A DNA stretch of 64,000 nt from Toxonevra muliebris (Eukaryota > Arthropoda > Insecta > Diptera > Pallopteridae): positions 56,103,776 to 56,167,775 of the forward strand of contig OY829326.1 in assembly GCA_963691655.1 (NCBI GenBank), written 5' to 3'. Position 1 is the stretch's first letter. The number at the start of each line of letters is the position of its first letter. This document shows, one piece after another, positions 1 to 11,334 of this stretch. Below the pieces are notes generated by a model. The model was not told the DNA's origin. It worked only from the letters and a program-made list of their open reading frames with translations, and did no database searches. Position numbers and translations under genes: made by a program.

Positions 1-420
1 TTTAACAATTTTCAATATGTACCAATGAACGCATTTTTCATAGAAACGAAAAATGAATGTGTAATAATTTTTGTTTGCAGTTATTGAATGATATATTTGA
101 CTCCACAATAAAAACTGCAGTTAGAAGATTTTATTGGATTTTATCGACCGAATGGTTATTCAATTAGTCCAGGAAATGCAATCTTTTTTTGAAGTCATGG
201 GAATACAAATCTCATAACTTCAAAATCATGACTGCTTTGAAGCCACTTGTAGTCACTTGAATACACTTGGAGTCACTTGAATTCATTGGGTTTTGAATTC
301 AATTCGAGTCACTTGAAGTCATTTAGACTCGATTGGGGATTTAAAGTCGATTGAAGTCACTTGAAGTCAATTAAGGTTTGAAATCTGTAGGAAATCCAAA
401 ACTCTTTTACTCCATTACAC
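1..420 (+). repeat. AGTCACTTG-minisatellite repeat, copy 1 (cut by window start)
   Basis: Bases 80-115 (GCAGTTATTGAATGATATAT, then a purine-rich stretch and AACTGCAGTTAGAAG) recur at 28.27 kb on the plus strand and at 28.80-28.86 kb on the minus strand. After a shared stretch with TTTGAAGTCATGGGAAT near 195, bases 232-372 hold about ten imperfect copies of a 10-12 bp unit based on AGTCACTTGA. The order of modules (unique end, then minisatellite) is the same in all three copies, so this is a dispersed repeat family and not a local expansion. The left end may lie outside the window. No coding potential is seen. Family unnamed by me. Confidence 0.75.
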
Positions 421-974
421 TTTCGAGGACTTGTGGACACAATGCAAAATAGAATAGCTTATCAAAGCTAACGGTGGCACTACCAAATTCTAAAATGCAA
501 AAGAATAAAAAAAACTGGGTTATTGCTATCATTTCTAGTTAATTTTATTGCCCCAATTATACTGTGCAACAATTTGATGCTTTATGAAATCAAATGTCGA
601 ATGGATAAATTTTTAAGGGTAATTTGAGGCCGCTGATTCCAACCCTGTACTCAGATTTTCTCTATCATGTCTGGGATCACCGGTATGGGGGCCAAAAATC
701 ATAATTTTGGTATGCGCGGGACAAATATGAATTTTTTTTTATTTTATTTTGTACATATTTCATAGCTAAAAGGAAGTTGTTTATCATAAAAGGAAAGAAA
801 AAAATTACTTAAACAGCAACACTCCCCCAATCCCCCTTACCTACCCTTTTGGGTGTTATATGAAACCACTATTCGATTTATGACTATACCGGGTAAACGA
901 ATGCGAAATCTATCATTAAGTTTTCATAAAAAATGTTTCCCATCAAAAAGTAGTTAGGGTAAGCGAAAGTCAAA

Positions 975-1510
975 ACTACCTAGGTCCAACTTTTTTTAAG
1001 AAATTAACCCTTAAAAAAAGTTTTTTTTTTTTTTTATAAATCCTTTGTACTGGATTAATTGTTGGAAAAAATAATAAATTTTCTTCAGAGAAGGTCAAAA
1101 GCACCTATGTCCAACTTTTTCCCAGAAATAAATCTTTCGCAGACTAAAATATATTTTTTTTTTGCTACAATGCCTTTATATTGGATTTACCCTTTGGAAA
1201 AAAATAAAAAACTGACGTGGAAGAAAATATTTCCAATTAAGAAATAGTTGAAGTCACCGAAGATCAAAATTACCGAGGTCTAACTTTTTTAAGGAATTAA
1301 CCCTTTAATAAAAATTTTTTTTATACTTTATACAGGATTAATTGTTGGAAAAAATAATAAATATTCTTCGGAGAAAATATTCTCCACCAAAAAATAATTG
1401 AAATCATTGAAGGTTAAAACCACCTAGGTCCAACTTTCCTTAAGAAATTACCGCTTGAAATTCAAATACTTGGTTTTTTTTATAATAATCCCCTTATACT
1501 GGATAACCGG
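975..1510 (+). repeat. Tandem subrepeats in left foldback arm
   Basis: Four diverged units start near 975, 1096, 1267 and 1410. Each has (A)CCTAGGTCCAACTTTT followed by AAGAAATTAACCCTT, a T-run, TATACTGGATTAATTG and GGAAAAAATAATAAA. Spacing varies from about 120 to 170 bp. The mirrored units occur at about 3650-4140, and one isolated unit lies at 2900-2965 on the plus strand. The near-palindrome GGAGAAAATATTCTCC recurs between units at 1372, 2901 and (reversed) 3664. Confidence 0.7.
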
Positions 1511-1764
1511 TAGAAAAACTAAGAAGAAATCTGCGGATTCTTTAATTCTAGTACAACAACTACAAGATTTTATATTAGGCTGTAGTACATTATTCATACA
1601 TATTCGAAATAAACTCCCAATTATACTGATTGGGAATGAAAAAGGTTTATTGACAGTTTGCTCTGTTCAGTATGAAAACTTATTGATCTGTCCGGAATAA
1701 ATTTGCAAAATATCATGATGTTTTTGAATAAAAAAAAGTTCTATTTAAAAGTTCATTATAACAA

Positions 1765-2013
1765 GCAATAATTAGGTTAGATTAAGTGGCTCACTTAGGC
1801 CTGTTTAAGGTCCATTGTGGCAAGAAATAACTTACAGTGCAGAAAGTTTCGATAGGAACTTTTGCCTAACAACTTTTGTTTTTCTTCAAAATTTGAAACT
1901 TGGGATTCATTTTTGTTTCGTTTTATTGTTAAGTTCACGTGTAATTCTATGACAAAGAAACAGATTGAGAAATAACTGCGAAATATTTCGCGAGATTTTA
2001 GCCAAGGTAGCAC
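1765..2013 (-). mobile_element. Possible 3' tail of a non-LTR retrotransposon
   Basis: Read on the minus strand the stretch ends CACAATGGACCTTAAACAGG, CTAAGTGAGCC, AATCTAACCTAATT. The same TCTAACCTAA ending closes the LINE remnants at 33.95 and 26.86 kb in this window. A 72-codon open frame runs into it but I recognise no domain. The fragment lies in the spacer of the foldback element, so it is either an insertion into that element or part of it. Only the tail is suggestive. Confidence 0.35.
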
Positions 2014-3117
2014 TCAATTCTCTCTCATGATATACACTTAACATGAGTCTTAAAAGAAGTTTGCAATATTTTTTCATTCAAATATAAATGTGCACAAATT
2101 TTACTCTCTTTGAAAAAAAAATACTGAAAGAGTGAGCATAACAACAATGCCATGACCACTCAATATTTTAAAATTTTAATATTTCACTTATTCCATTACA
2201 AAAATTTTCAATACCATAATAAATTACAGAATTTTTGATTAAGTGGGTAGGTGAGTAAAATCTTTAAAAATATTTAAAGAATGTAAACATTTCACTTTAA
2301 ATAGCATAGAAGTTCTTAAAATATCAAAGATTAATGTGCAGCTATTTTAAATTTATAAACAACAAATAAAAATGTACACAAAATTGTTTATATTATCTAA
2401 AACTTGAAAATTATTATTATTATTTTGCAAGAACACGAATTAATTTTGTTGTAATCATCAAGAGTTATTAAAATATTAAGGTTATTATTTATAGATATTT
2501 TTAATTATGATTTATTTGCACATTTAGTTGGCTTCTTGCTCTTGGTTTGCGGTTTGTAATTTTAGTTCTAATATTAATAAAATTTCAATTACTTTGTTTA
2601 AGTTTATTGTGGTTTCTATTAAAAGATAAAGTAATTTGCATTCAATTGTGCAATAGATTTGAGAGGCAAATATCCAATTTACTAATAATAACGTCGTAAA
2701 CATGATCGAAATTTCGAAAGACTTTAAATTATATTGTGGTTAACTAGTCATAAGTAATAAATTTATTATATTGTTTTTTTTTGTTTTCATGAGATTATAT
2801 TGGGGCTTAGAGTTTTTGAGACCGATTGTACCTAAAAAATGTTTGATAAAATATTTGTTTACATAATTCTAATCGCTGTGCTCAACGTCATTTGTCGATT
2901 TGGAGAAAATATTCTCCATTAAAAAATAGTAAGGGTCTTTGAAGGTCAAAATCACCTTAATCCAACCAAAGATTATTGATTTAATAATGATGAAAGCTTT
3001 AAGATTGTTAAATAAGGTTTAATCGCTGTTTTATACACTATTTTTGCAATTTTTATTTTTTAGGTCAAATAAATTTAAACCTTTTCTCCCAAGATCATTT
3101 CTCAAACGTTCAAATCA

Positions 3118-3303
3118 GCATTATTATTATTATTTGAAGGAAGGACGATTCGAAAGTCAGGCACTGCGACCTATAAGATCTATTGTACCAAAGCCCCAAG
3201 AAAGAGAGAAAGAAAGATAGATAAGAAACATACCCAAGCCGAGAATCGAACTCGGGTCTCCAGAAACAAGAGTCTGGCACTCTGCCACTAGACCACAGTG
3301 GCG
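3118..3303 (-). mobile_element. tRNA-derived SINE A
   Basis: On the minus strand the first 67 bases are tRNA-like: a Pol III A box TGGTCTAGTGG (3285-3295) and B box GAGTTCGATTCTC (3241-3253), with a CCAGA/TCTGG anticodon-stem-like pairing between. A tRNA-unrelated, pyrimidine-rich body follows and ends in a short (AAT)n tail at 3118-3135, as expected for a SINE. The 64-codon open frame over it is a by-product. The tRNA part cannot be a working gene: the anticodon loop is one base too long and the acceptor stem is not closed. Confidence 0.75.
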
Positions 3304-3549
3304 TTGGTAGGACCTACAGTTTAACGCCGATTCCGAACGGCTGTGTGGCAATTTTTTATCAGCTCGGTGGTTTTGCCATTACCAACCAAGGTGTGTACTT
3401 GTACACATTCTTATAACTCTCATCCACTTCATATCGATAGTGAATATAAGAAGTTTATGAGAATTAACCACCAGACCAAGACGGGAATCGAACCCGCATC
3501 CTTCTGGTTGAAAGTCTAGTGCACTATCCACTAGACTATCGAGGTCGTC
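3304..3549 (-). mobile_element. tRNA(Glu)-like-derived SINE B, copy 1
   Basis: The minus-strand head GACGACCTCGATAGTCTAGT has an A box TAGTCTAGTGG (3528-3538) and a B box GCGGGTTCGATTCCC (3482-3495 region). The anticodon arm with CTTTCAACCAG is closest by eye to tRNA-Glu(TTC). The body TGGTTAATTCTCATAA, TTCACTATCGATATGA is shared with 23.96 kb. Its 3' part (TCGGCGTTAAACTGTAGGTC near 3310-3335) runs directly into the head of SINE A with no spacer, giving a head-to-tail pair on the same strand. Confidence 0.75.
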
Positions 3550-3649
3550 ACGTCAAATCAGTAACTATAAAGAGATTTATATTAAACAAAATATTCATTT
3601 TTAAAGTTTAGTTTGCAAGAAAAACTGAACTTTGGTGTTTTTGATCTTT

Positions 3650-4140
3650 ACTATTTTTTAATGGAGAATATTTTCTCCGCTGATTGCTTATTAGTTTCTC
3701 TAATGGTTATCAAAAAAAAAACAAATATTTGAATTGGGTAATTCATAAGCAGGGTTGGACTTACCTGGTTTTGACCTTAAATCACTTGAATTAGTTTTTG
3801 ATGGAGGTTTTTTTCGAAGAAAAATATATTATTTCTTCCAATAAAATTGGAAATTGAAATATTTTCTTCAGTCAGTTTGTTGTTTTTGTTCAAAGGTAAA
3901 TCCAATATAAAGGCATTACAGCAAAAAAAAAATATTTTTGCCTGCCAAAGATTTATTTCTCGGAAATAGTTAGACCTAGGTTAGACCTTTAATGACTTCA
4001 ATTTCTTTTTATGGAAAATTTTTTTTCTCTGCAAAAAATGTTCATTATTTTTTCCAACAATTAACCCAGAACAAAGAGATTGTAAAAAAAAAATTGTTTT
4101 TTCAAGGGTTAATTTTTTAAAGAAAGTTCGACTTAGGTAA
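3650..4140 (-). repeat. Tandem subrepeats in right foldback arm
   Basis: Inverted counterparts of the 975-1510 units: the reverse complements of AAGTCCAACC (about 3750), the TAGACCTAGG stretch (about 3970) and TCGACTTAGG (about 4129) carry the same flanking T-run, TTGTTGGAAAAAATAAT and AGAAATAAATCTTT segments in the same order. This mirrored order is the main evidence that the two arms derive from one sequence. Confidence 0.7.
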
Positions 4141-4551
4141 TTTTGACCTTCGCAGACCCTTATTACTTTTCGATGGGGAACATTTTTCACCAAAACTGTA
4201 TGATAGGTTTCGCGGTCGTTTGCCCGATTTAGCCATATGTCGAATAGTGGCTTCGTATAACACCCAAAAAGGTGGGTAAGAGGTGTTGGGGGGTGCTGCT
4301 GTCTGAATCATTCCTTCCTTCCATGATAAGCAACTTCTCTTAGCTATGAAACATATACAAGGTAAAATAAAAAAAAATTTGATGTTGGTCCCGTGCATAC
4401 CAAAATTATGGGTTTCGGCCTCCATACGGGAGATCCCAGACATGATAGATAAAATCTGAGTACCCGACTCTGTACTCAGCGACCCCGAATTACACTTAAA
4501 AAGTAATCCATTCGACATTTGATTTTATAAAGCGTCAAATTGTTGCACAGT

Positions 4552-5580
4552 GTTATCATCCAAGGGTTTATTTGATAAATTAAAATCGTTCATTAGTATC
4601 GCAGCAATATTGATTTTGATTTGATCCTTAATTTATGCTTAAATGTGAGCACCTGAAAAATACGCTTCACGCTAAGAAATTTTATAAACTTTTATAAAAA
4701 TAGACTAATTTAGTGTGATAACATTCCTCACCAACCCCCACAACACCCTCCCCCCTAAATGTGAACAAAGGAATGATTCCAAATTGTATCTAAAATGCTT
4801 CGGTAGGGCCTAAAGCACTTTTTAGACCAAAAAAGTAGAAAAATGGTACAATTGTACCAAAAATATCAACACTGATGTGCAGCCAAGAAAAGTAGAAGAG
4901 AATACAAGGAACCACAACAATAACATAAGCAGATGAGTAGTAAAGTAAAGTAGGCAGTAAAGGTTTGCATGAACTTTGAATTGTGGGTTCTTTGCCTTGT
5001 TTTGAAAACATTGTAACTTATGGTAGTTTTCAGGGCAAGTTTTGTAATCACTTTCCTGTATTGAGCTTAGTTCTTTGGACTGATATTACATCCAGTTTAA
5101 TGACTGCGGGGGATGTAAAAAGTTTTCTGGGAAAGAAAGATGAGGCTTCAAAGTATGGCACTGATTTGAACATGAAATTTTTTACCTACTCTTTAACATT
5201 TTCAAATATCGAATATTCTACAGAAATCGATTTTAAAGTTACTTTGCTTTATTTTATTATATTTTTGTTTTATTTTTTCTCATTTTTTGTGTTGTTATTT
5301 ACATCAAAAATGTTTCATTAAAATTTTAAAAAACAGTTTATGTTTTTAATTGCTATTCCACACCAGCACAAAAATGTTGTTCCCATATTAATGAATATAT
5401 ATTGACGATATTGCCATAATGACATCCTTCTTATTTTTTTGACTGCAACTTTCAGAACCAGTTAGCTCTTTTTTTGGTCTCGTGGTTAAAGTCCAACCAC
5501 AAAATATATGTAAATTTTGTTTATATATACGCCAATAGCTAATCAAAAAAATTCAAAAAAATTCCTTTAAAAAATAATGG
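4552..5580. other. Unassigned AT-rich DNA
   Basis: No gene or repeat boundary is supported. The 14-bp perfect palindrome GGTACAATTGTACC at 4845-4858, followed by AAAAATA and then ACTGATG, resembles one unit of the 19-bp array at 35.4 kb. Open frames of 61-112 codons (4866-5321, both strands) lack recognisable motifs and overlap each other. Confidence 0.4.
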
Positions 5581-6700
5581 ACACAAAAAAAAAAAAAAAA
5601 ATAAGCAAAGATGTAAAAAATGTTCCCAAACTAATTAAAAGTTTACATTTTCTTTAATAAAAGGCAACGTTGCATAAATGTGAGGAAAAAAAGGACCTTT
5701 TGATAAAATACTCGAGTACAACAATAACGCAAGTAAAGAAAGAATTTGACTTCATTAGCCTCAAGTTACAATACAACAGCAACAACAAAAAGACCACGAC
5801 ACGAAAACGCAACAACGGAAAAAGGAAGTTGGCAATTTCTTTAAAAAAAAAAAAAACTCAAACTCATTTCAAATTGCTTCCTCCTGCGGAAAAATAAAGA
5901 ACGCAGTAAGAAAAAAGTTAAGAGCCAAAACAAAAAAATAAAAAATAAAAGCGAGAGGAAAAAATTAGTGATAAAATTTCGTCAACAACAAATTACAAGC
6001 GCGACAAGCATCCCTGATGTCATTAGGGATAATTTTCATTTGCATCTGCTAACCCCTCGCCCTACTACGTCACACAACAACACAACAATATCAAGAGCAA
6101 AAGAAGAAGCTATAAAAACAGACAGTAAACGCTTATGAAATTTACGCAAAAGAAGAAGTCGTTAAACAAATTTTTTTTTTCCCCTCACAGCAAAAGCAGA
6201 AGAAGGGAAAAAGTTGAAGAAGAAGAAGACCAAGTAACAAAAGGTGGTGCCAGTGTCAAACTGCCTCCTTTTTTATAATGTCCTTTGTCATTTGTTGACG
6301 TTTAGCTGTCATGTTATCGTTTGTGTTTTGATGTTGTTGTTGTTTTTTCTTCTTCTTCTTCTTCTACTGGTTATGTCTTAATGCGCTGCTTCTTTAATAA
6401 CTTGTTTCTTGTTGTTGTTGTTGTGGTCGGCGACATGAGGGCGTCTTCTCCAACATGACATTTAGCGGTTACGCTTAATGATGAAGTCAATGTGTTTTTT
6501 TTTTTTCGTTTTTAACACGGTTTAGTCACAAAACATTTGTCATTTTGGTGTTGGTGTTTTTCGCTTTCACTTTTCTTCTCTTCTTCTCTTTCTTTTTCAC
6601 TCTCTCTTTCAATGTATGTGTTTTATATTAAAAAGAAAAATGTTTGTTAGTTTTGTTGTTGTTGGTTTATTATTATTATTTTTTTTTTTATTCCTTTTTG
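5581..6700. repeat. Low-complexity block: A-runs, GAAGAA, (GTT)n, (CTT)n
   Basis: Poly(A) at 5585-5603, (AAC)/(GAA)-rich DNA at 5770-6240, then (TTC)n at 6349-6365 and (TTG)n at 6410-6423, plus CTCTTTC tracts. The 75-codon frame at 5670-5897 is an artefact of AAA/AAC codons. Around 6250-6480 the sequence is more complex (TTGACGTTTAGCTGTCATG, GACATGAGGGCGTC) but nothing identifiable is present. Confidence 0.7.
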
Positions 6701-7290
6701 ACATAATTAAAGTTGTGCAAGAATGTCACTGCTGCTTTATAATGTTATAATGTTAGTGTTTGTTGCTCTTTTTCTCTTTCTTCTTTCCTAAATAAATTGT
6801 CATCATAAACGCCTCTCTTTGATACTAAATTTGTTGTTGCATATTCATACATAGCTGTAATTTCATTTATTTTCTTTGGTTCTTCTTGGCTCTCTATGAT
6901 ACCTACAAGAACTCTGCATACATACATAGATACTCCCAGTAGAAAAACGCGCACATGCTTGATATATTGAACTGATTAAAATAAAAATTCAAACCTGAAT
7001 TTACAAAATTATTCGTTCATGTATTCAGGAGTCATTATTATATACGAATATGATTGAGATCATTTTCATATAGAGCTGAATCATCTGTTGGAAGTAAAAA
7101 CAGAAATTCAGAACTGAATTCAGTGGTGAAATTAGTAAATAATTAATGTTTCTTTCATAGAAATCTGAATTAGGTGTTAAATAAGAAAATAATTTGGTAT
7201 AGAATTCATTACATAATTCTACCAAGCAAAATTGAAATCTCGGGATGCTCAAAAATCAAAAATTAAAATATAATTCACACCACATGAATG
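6701..7290. other. Unassigned AT-rich DNA
   Basis: Two minus-strand frames (69 and 75 codons) are present without recognisable domains or supporting signals. No repeat family is recognised. Confidence 0.3.
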
Positions 7291-7298
7291 GATGCGAA

Positions 7299-7392
7299 AA
7301 GGTCGGCATTGCCTTCCAGGGGCTGTTGTGCCAAAATAGTAGTAGTAGTAGTACTATTGTTATGGCATAACAGATTCTAGGTTGAGGTTTTT
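7299..7392 (-). repeat. Short dispersed repeat with imperfect inverted repeat
   Basis: TGGCACAACAGCCCCTGG on the minus strand (7316-7333) matches TGGCACAACAGCCCATG at 17274-17290 on the plus strand. Bases 7325-7372 also form an imperfect inverted repeat around a (TAG)n core: TGTTGTGCC...AGTAGTAGTAGTACTATTG...GGCATAACA. It looks like a fragment of a dispersed non-autonomous element; ends not defined. Confidence 0.45.
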
Positions 7393-8600
7393 CTCCCCTG
7401 TAAATTTGTTTTTTGATTCATGATTTGATTTGTTATGTGAATATGAACACTTAACTGTTACTGGAATTTATTTAAATTGTTTTTGATAGTGAAAGTATTA
7501 AGTTTACTTGCTCACAATCCAGATATCGATATCTCAACTCCTTTTAAAATGAATTTCTCTCAAATATGATTTCATATAGAATATGCATTATGCCAAAACT
7601 GGAAAAAATATCCTATATTTAATAACTTAACTAGAACTACACGTCTCTTATCCGCCTTCCGATCTCTAAGCTATTTCTAAAACTTCTTGTCACACCACAT
7701 CAGCTTCAGACAATATTTTTCTATCTAATAAGTTTTACAAACTGCTACTGAAATATGATTTTCTTTTGAAAGAAACAGTTCTTCTCCGCCAGTTTCTTAG
7801 ACATAGTCCAAGTCTTTGGTAAATTATGGCAAAGTTTTAAATGCTCTTCCAATCATTTTATATTTACTCTTCAAGAAGTACTTAATAAATAGAAAATTTT
7901 ACTAAAATAAAAAGTTTTCACAATCCGAATAATAGATAACTGGGCTGTATTTTCCGAAGGCAGGGTTTAAGATGCTTTAGTTTACTTTGCCAGCCCACCC
8001 TAATCACACACTAGCTACAAAATATCTCCAGATTTATTTTAATTTTCTGGAATTGAGATAAAATTTCAATGGAAAAGCAATTTCCTATTGCTTTGACTAG
8101 TCTCTGACTAAATTATCTTTGTGTTCATCTCGATCGCAGATTGAGATTGAAACTAAAAAAGTTCTAACCAATATTTTCCATTAAGAAAAATCAAAGTTTA
8201 GTTCCGGGTATAAAGTTTTAAATATCATACAAAGTGTATATTCAACTTCTCAAAATATTGAACCAATAATTCTTTGAATAACTTCAGCAGCCCTCTGGAT
8301 TTACTGAATATTTTACTCGATTTCAGCTAAAAAATATTATGTAGTTATGTTTTTAAATAAAGACCCTCTCTAAATGTAGTTTTATAGATTTTATTATTCT
8401 TGAGGACACATGAATATTTCAATTTTTGTAAAAAGTGTTAATTTTAAACTTATAACAAACGAAAATATCAGAATTTGCGTAAAAAAGTATTGAAATTCAA
8501 AAGCTTCAATAATTGAATTTATACCTTGGCACTCATAAATTTTTCTACTGGGCTATCATGCACTAATGACATTCTCTCTTATTCTTCTCACTCTCTCGCG
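7393..8600. other. No feature recognised
   Basis: AT-rich, no open frame of note, no clear internal repeats or termini. Confidence 0.4.
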
Positions 8601-9160
8601 CCATTGTCATTTGTGTATGTGTGTGTGTGTGTGTGCGGATTATGTTAACAATTTGTAAAATTATAATTTAATATGCCTTTTGCTAATTTTATTTCTTGTA
8701 ATTAAGAGCAGTAAAATAATTATGTACACAATTAAACATGACATGTACATACATATTTATACACACACATACATACATATTTAATATTTACATTCATATA
8801 TAAATTGTATTTTACTGGTATATTTATTAAGGTCCTGCGGGTAAATTTGGATTTAATTGCATTCATTATTGTTATTATTAAGAAAATTATTGTTGTAACT
8901 TTAATATTACATACATACATAAATATACAATAAACAACGTCAACAAAATTGTGATTTTCTTGAGAGGGAAAGAAAATTTTGTTGGTTTATTTGTTGCATT
9001 CTAAGAAAAAAAAATCACAGTCGAAGTTGTTGTAAAACTTTTAGAAAATAATTTAACTCAATTGAAAGCTTGAGGGGGCATTTTGATTATATATTTAAGC
9101 ATATACTAGTTTCTTGTGACATATTTAAATATTTATATGTATGTATGTATGTATGTCGTT
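8601..9160. repeat. Microsatellites: (GT)n and (ATGT)n
   Basis: (TG)n at 8613-8635; ACATACATAC tracts at 8740-8775 and 8906-8920; (GTAT)n at 9138-9156. The 62-codon minus frame over 8732-8920 is a translation of these tracts. Confidence 0.8.
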
Positions 9161-9843
9161 CGATTCTTGTAACTCAATTTGAGTAGCTATGAAATTAAGC
9201 GCAATTATAGTTTCATTGTGAGATTATTGATTACCTTTCTAAAATATAGAACTGCAGCTGTTTTTTTTTCTATACTAGGAATTATTTTATTTGCACTTAA
9301 TTATTAGTAAACCAATTTTGTAAAACAGAAAAGTAACGCTGTGAAATTAAACACCGCAATCTAGAGACAATTATTTTTCCAAACATTAAATTCTATGTAA
9401 TTTATGAAACTTTTATATATAAATTTATAGGACAAAATACATTAGAAAACCTTTCTACTATATTATATTCATTATTAGTTCAATATTTACTTAGTTTAAA
9501 TAACTTTCAATTAAATTTCTAAGAAAAAGTTATGTCAATTATGAAATTTTGTAATTAAGAAATTGCTATACTTAATTTAGTAAGCTTAAAAGTTTTGATT
9601 GAAAATATCTTTACATCACATACCAAATGAATTTAATGCTTACAAACTTTGTATTTCTTCTATAGTATTCAGGAATGTACAAATTTTTATTACAAAACAA
9701 TTGTTTTAAAACAAATCTATAGGTATTCCATACATTTATTTATATGGGATATACATGGAATTAGTAAAATTAAGAAAATAAAATTTTTGTGTTTATTGAT
9801 TTATTTGTAGAATAAATAACAAATATTTTAAGTATTGTAAGTG
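9161..9843. other. No feature recognised
   Basis: Very AT-rich; no repeats, termini or coding signal seen. Confidence 0.4.
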
Positions 9844-9850
9844 ATAATTG

Positions 9851-10158
9851 ACAGGCTGAGAAGAAAAACGGGCTAAAATTTATATAAAAGCAAAAGTGAA
9901 ATAATTTAGAGTGTCAGTGCAAGAATGGCATAAGTAATACCGTTTAGAGTAAAAATGAAACGCCTTAAAAGTAAGAGCAAAAATGGTATAACAATTCTTT
10001 CAGAGCAAGAACAGCATAGTTTTTTATTCCGTTTTCGCTCTGAACATATTTCGTTTCACTTTTGCTCTGAACATATTTCGTTTTGCTTTTGCTCTTAAGT
10101 AAAATTATTCCACTTTTTTCTGAACGTAGAAGTTATACCACTTTTCCTCTCAGTATCT
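9851..10158 (+). mobile_element. 308-bp MITE with GAGAGGCTGAG-type TIRs, copy A
   Basis: The left end ACAGGCTGAGAAGAAAAACG and the reverse complement of the right end AGATACTGAGAGGAAAAGTG are imperfect TIRs. A near full-length sister lies inverted at 48902-49208 (307 bp), matching along its whole length, including the doubled motif CTCTGAACATATTTCG (10057-10088). Flanks are TAATTG on the left and CAATTG on the right, an approximate 6-bp duplication. No transposase is encoded; superfamily uncertain. Confidence 0.8.
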
Positions 10159-10164
10159 CAATTG

Positions 10165-10980
10165 AAGTTAATATTAGTAAGGAGAGATACTCTCAATTTT
10201 TATTTTTATCTCATACTGGAGCACATGGCTTCAACAAAGAATTTTTTTTTTTTTTTTTGGTTCTGTTCTTAGCTAACATTTTGAGTTCATATTTTCTCAC
10301 TTTTGCTCTCTTACTGTCGCGTAACTTGAAGTTAGTGTTCATTCAAGGCGGATTTATTGATCGAGAGGCACACTCTCTTTTCGTTTTTTTATATGAAAAT
10401 TTTACGCTCTCATTTTAAGAGAGCGAAAAACTTCATTAATAAAAAACGAAAAAAGACTGCGGCACACAGTGTAACGAGGCGGCCAAAAATAAGAAAAAGT
10501 CATGCTGGTGATTTTAAAATTGTTTAATGATATTAAGAGATAATATTTCAAATAAAAAGTAACCAAATTTTCTTTTCGATAAATCTATGGGTTCAGGCAC
10601 ACGGCAACCACAAAGCCGAACTTTTTTGAAAACGTTTACTTTTATTACTAATTTAATTGCTATATTTAACTTATTAACAAATAAAGGTAGGCAAAATGCA
10701 TATGTGGGATAAATATAAAATCTGCAGAATGTGGTAACACTATTTTTTTTTTTTGCTCTATGTTTAATCATGTGATTTTTATCGTTATTTGAAAAAAGTA
10801 TTTTTCACATCAAAACATAGTGATTTCGATAACTTTAAAAGAGATTTAAAAAAATACATATCAAAACTATTCTAACAAACAATTTTAACATATAATAACG
10901 TCACAAGTATGCTTTCACTAATTCAAGAAAGATTGTCTGCGGAGAGCTGCGATTTTCAAAGTTTTTTACATTTTTTCGTG
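10165..10980. other. Unassigned, with GCTCTC/GAGAGC-rich patches
   Basis: Contains an imperfect inverted motif ACGCTCTCATTTTAAGAGAGCG at 10403-10424 and T-runs. Open frames over 10083-10418 (+) and 10514-10771 (-) have no recognisable domain. Confidence 0.3.
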
Positions 10981-10982
10981 AA

Positions 10983-11022
10983 ACCAATAAAATGCTAATA
11001 ACACCAATAAAATGCTAATAAC
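10983..11022. repeat. Perfect 2 x 20-bp tandem duplication
   Basis: ACCAATAAAATGCTAATAAC is repeated exactly and without spacer (10983-11002, 11003-11022), a recent local duplication. Confidence 0.9.
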
Positions 11023-11334
11023 ACCACAAGGTCCTTGCTCACGGCACCGACATAGTCGAGCACTCAGTTTGCCAATTTGAGTCCTATCTGAGGAAGCCTT
11101 AGAATCGCACCACAAAGATATAAGAAAATGTTGTTTAAATTTTACAACAAAAACTTCCCCTGAAGCATCAAATCGTGATCTGACGGTTTCTCTTCTCATG
11201 ACCAAATCACCAAAACAAGAAATACAAGATTACCTTTTAGATGAAATTTTGTCTGGAGAGCAGTATCAAGTATTGAATATCGAATAGTATTAATGAAAGC
11301 GACTAAGCGAAAAAATGTCTTGCACTTTCTTAAT

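Larger units (their letters stand above)
561..4551. mobile_element. 4-kb foldback element with about 1-kb inverted arms
   Basis: The ends are inverted copies of each other: ACTGTGCAACAATTTGATGC at 561-580 matches the reverse complement of 4532-4551 with one or two changes. Similarity runs inward through matching landmarks: ATCAAATGTCGAATGGAT, the ATCATGTCTGGGATC stretch, TAATTTTGGTATGC, and the CCTAGGTCCAACTTT subrepeats. The arms are about 561-1510 and 3650-4551. The middle (1511-3649) holds AT-rich spacer, a LINE-like tail, a lone subrepeat and two SINEs. No transposase frame is visible. I see no clear target-site duplication. Long inverted arms with internal tandem subrepeats resemble foldback (FB-like) or large non-autonomous TIR elements; the superfamily is not established. 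Confidence 0.75.

Noticed and set aside
3480..3550. tRNA-Glu-like gene
   Set aside because: A and B boxes are present but the acceptor stem does not close and the same sequence recurs with a common non-tRNA body, so it is a SINE head.
4983..5321. 112-codon plus-strand open frame
   Set aside because: The second half encodes T-rich Phe/Leu strings, an opposite frame overlaps it, and no family resemblance is seen.
7051..7080. TGAGATCATTTT resembles the start of the bantam microRNA
   Set aside because: The match breaks after 12 bases and no complementary upstream arm that would form a precursor hairpin is present.
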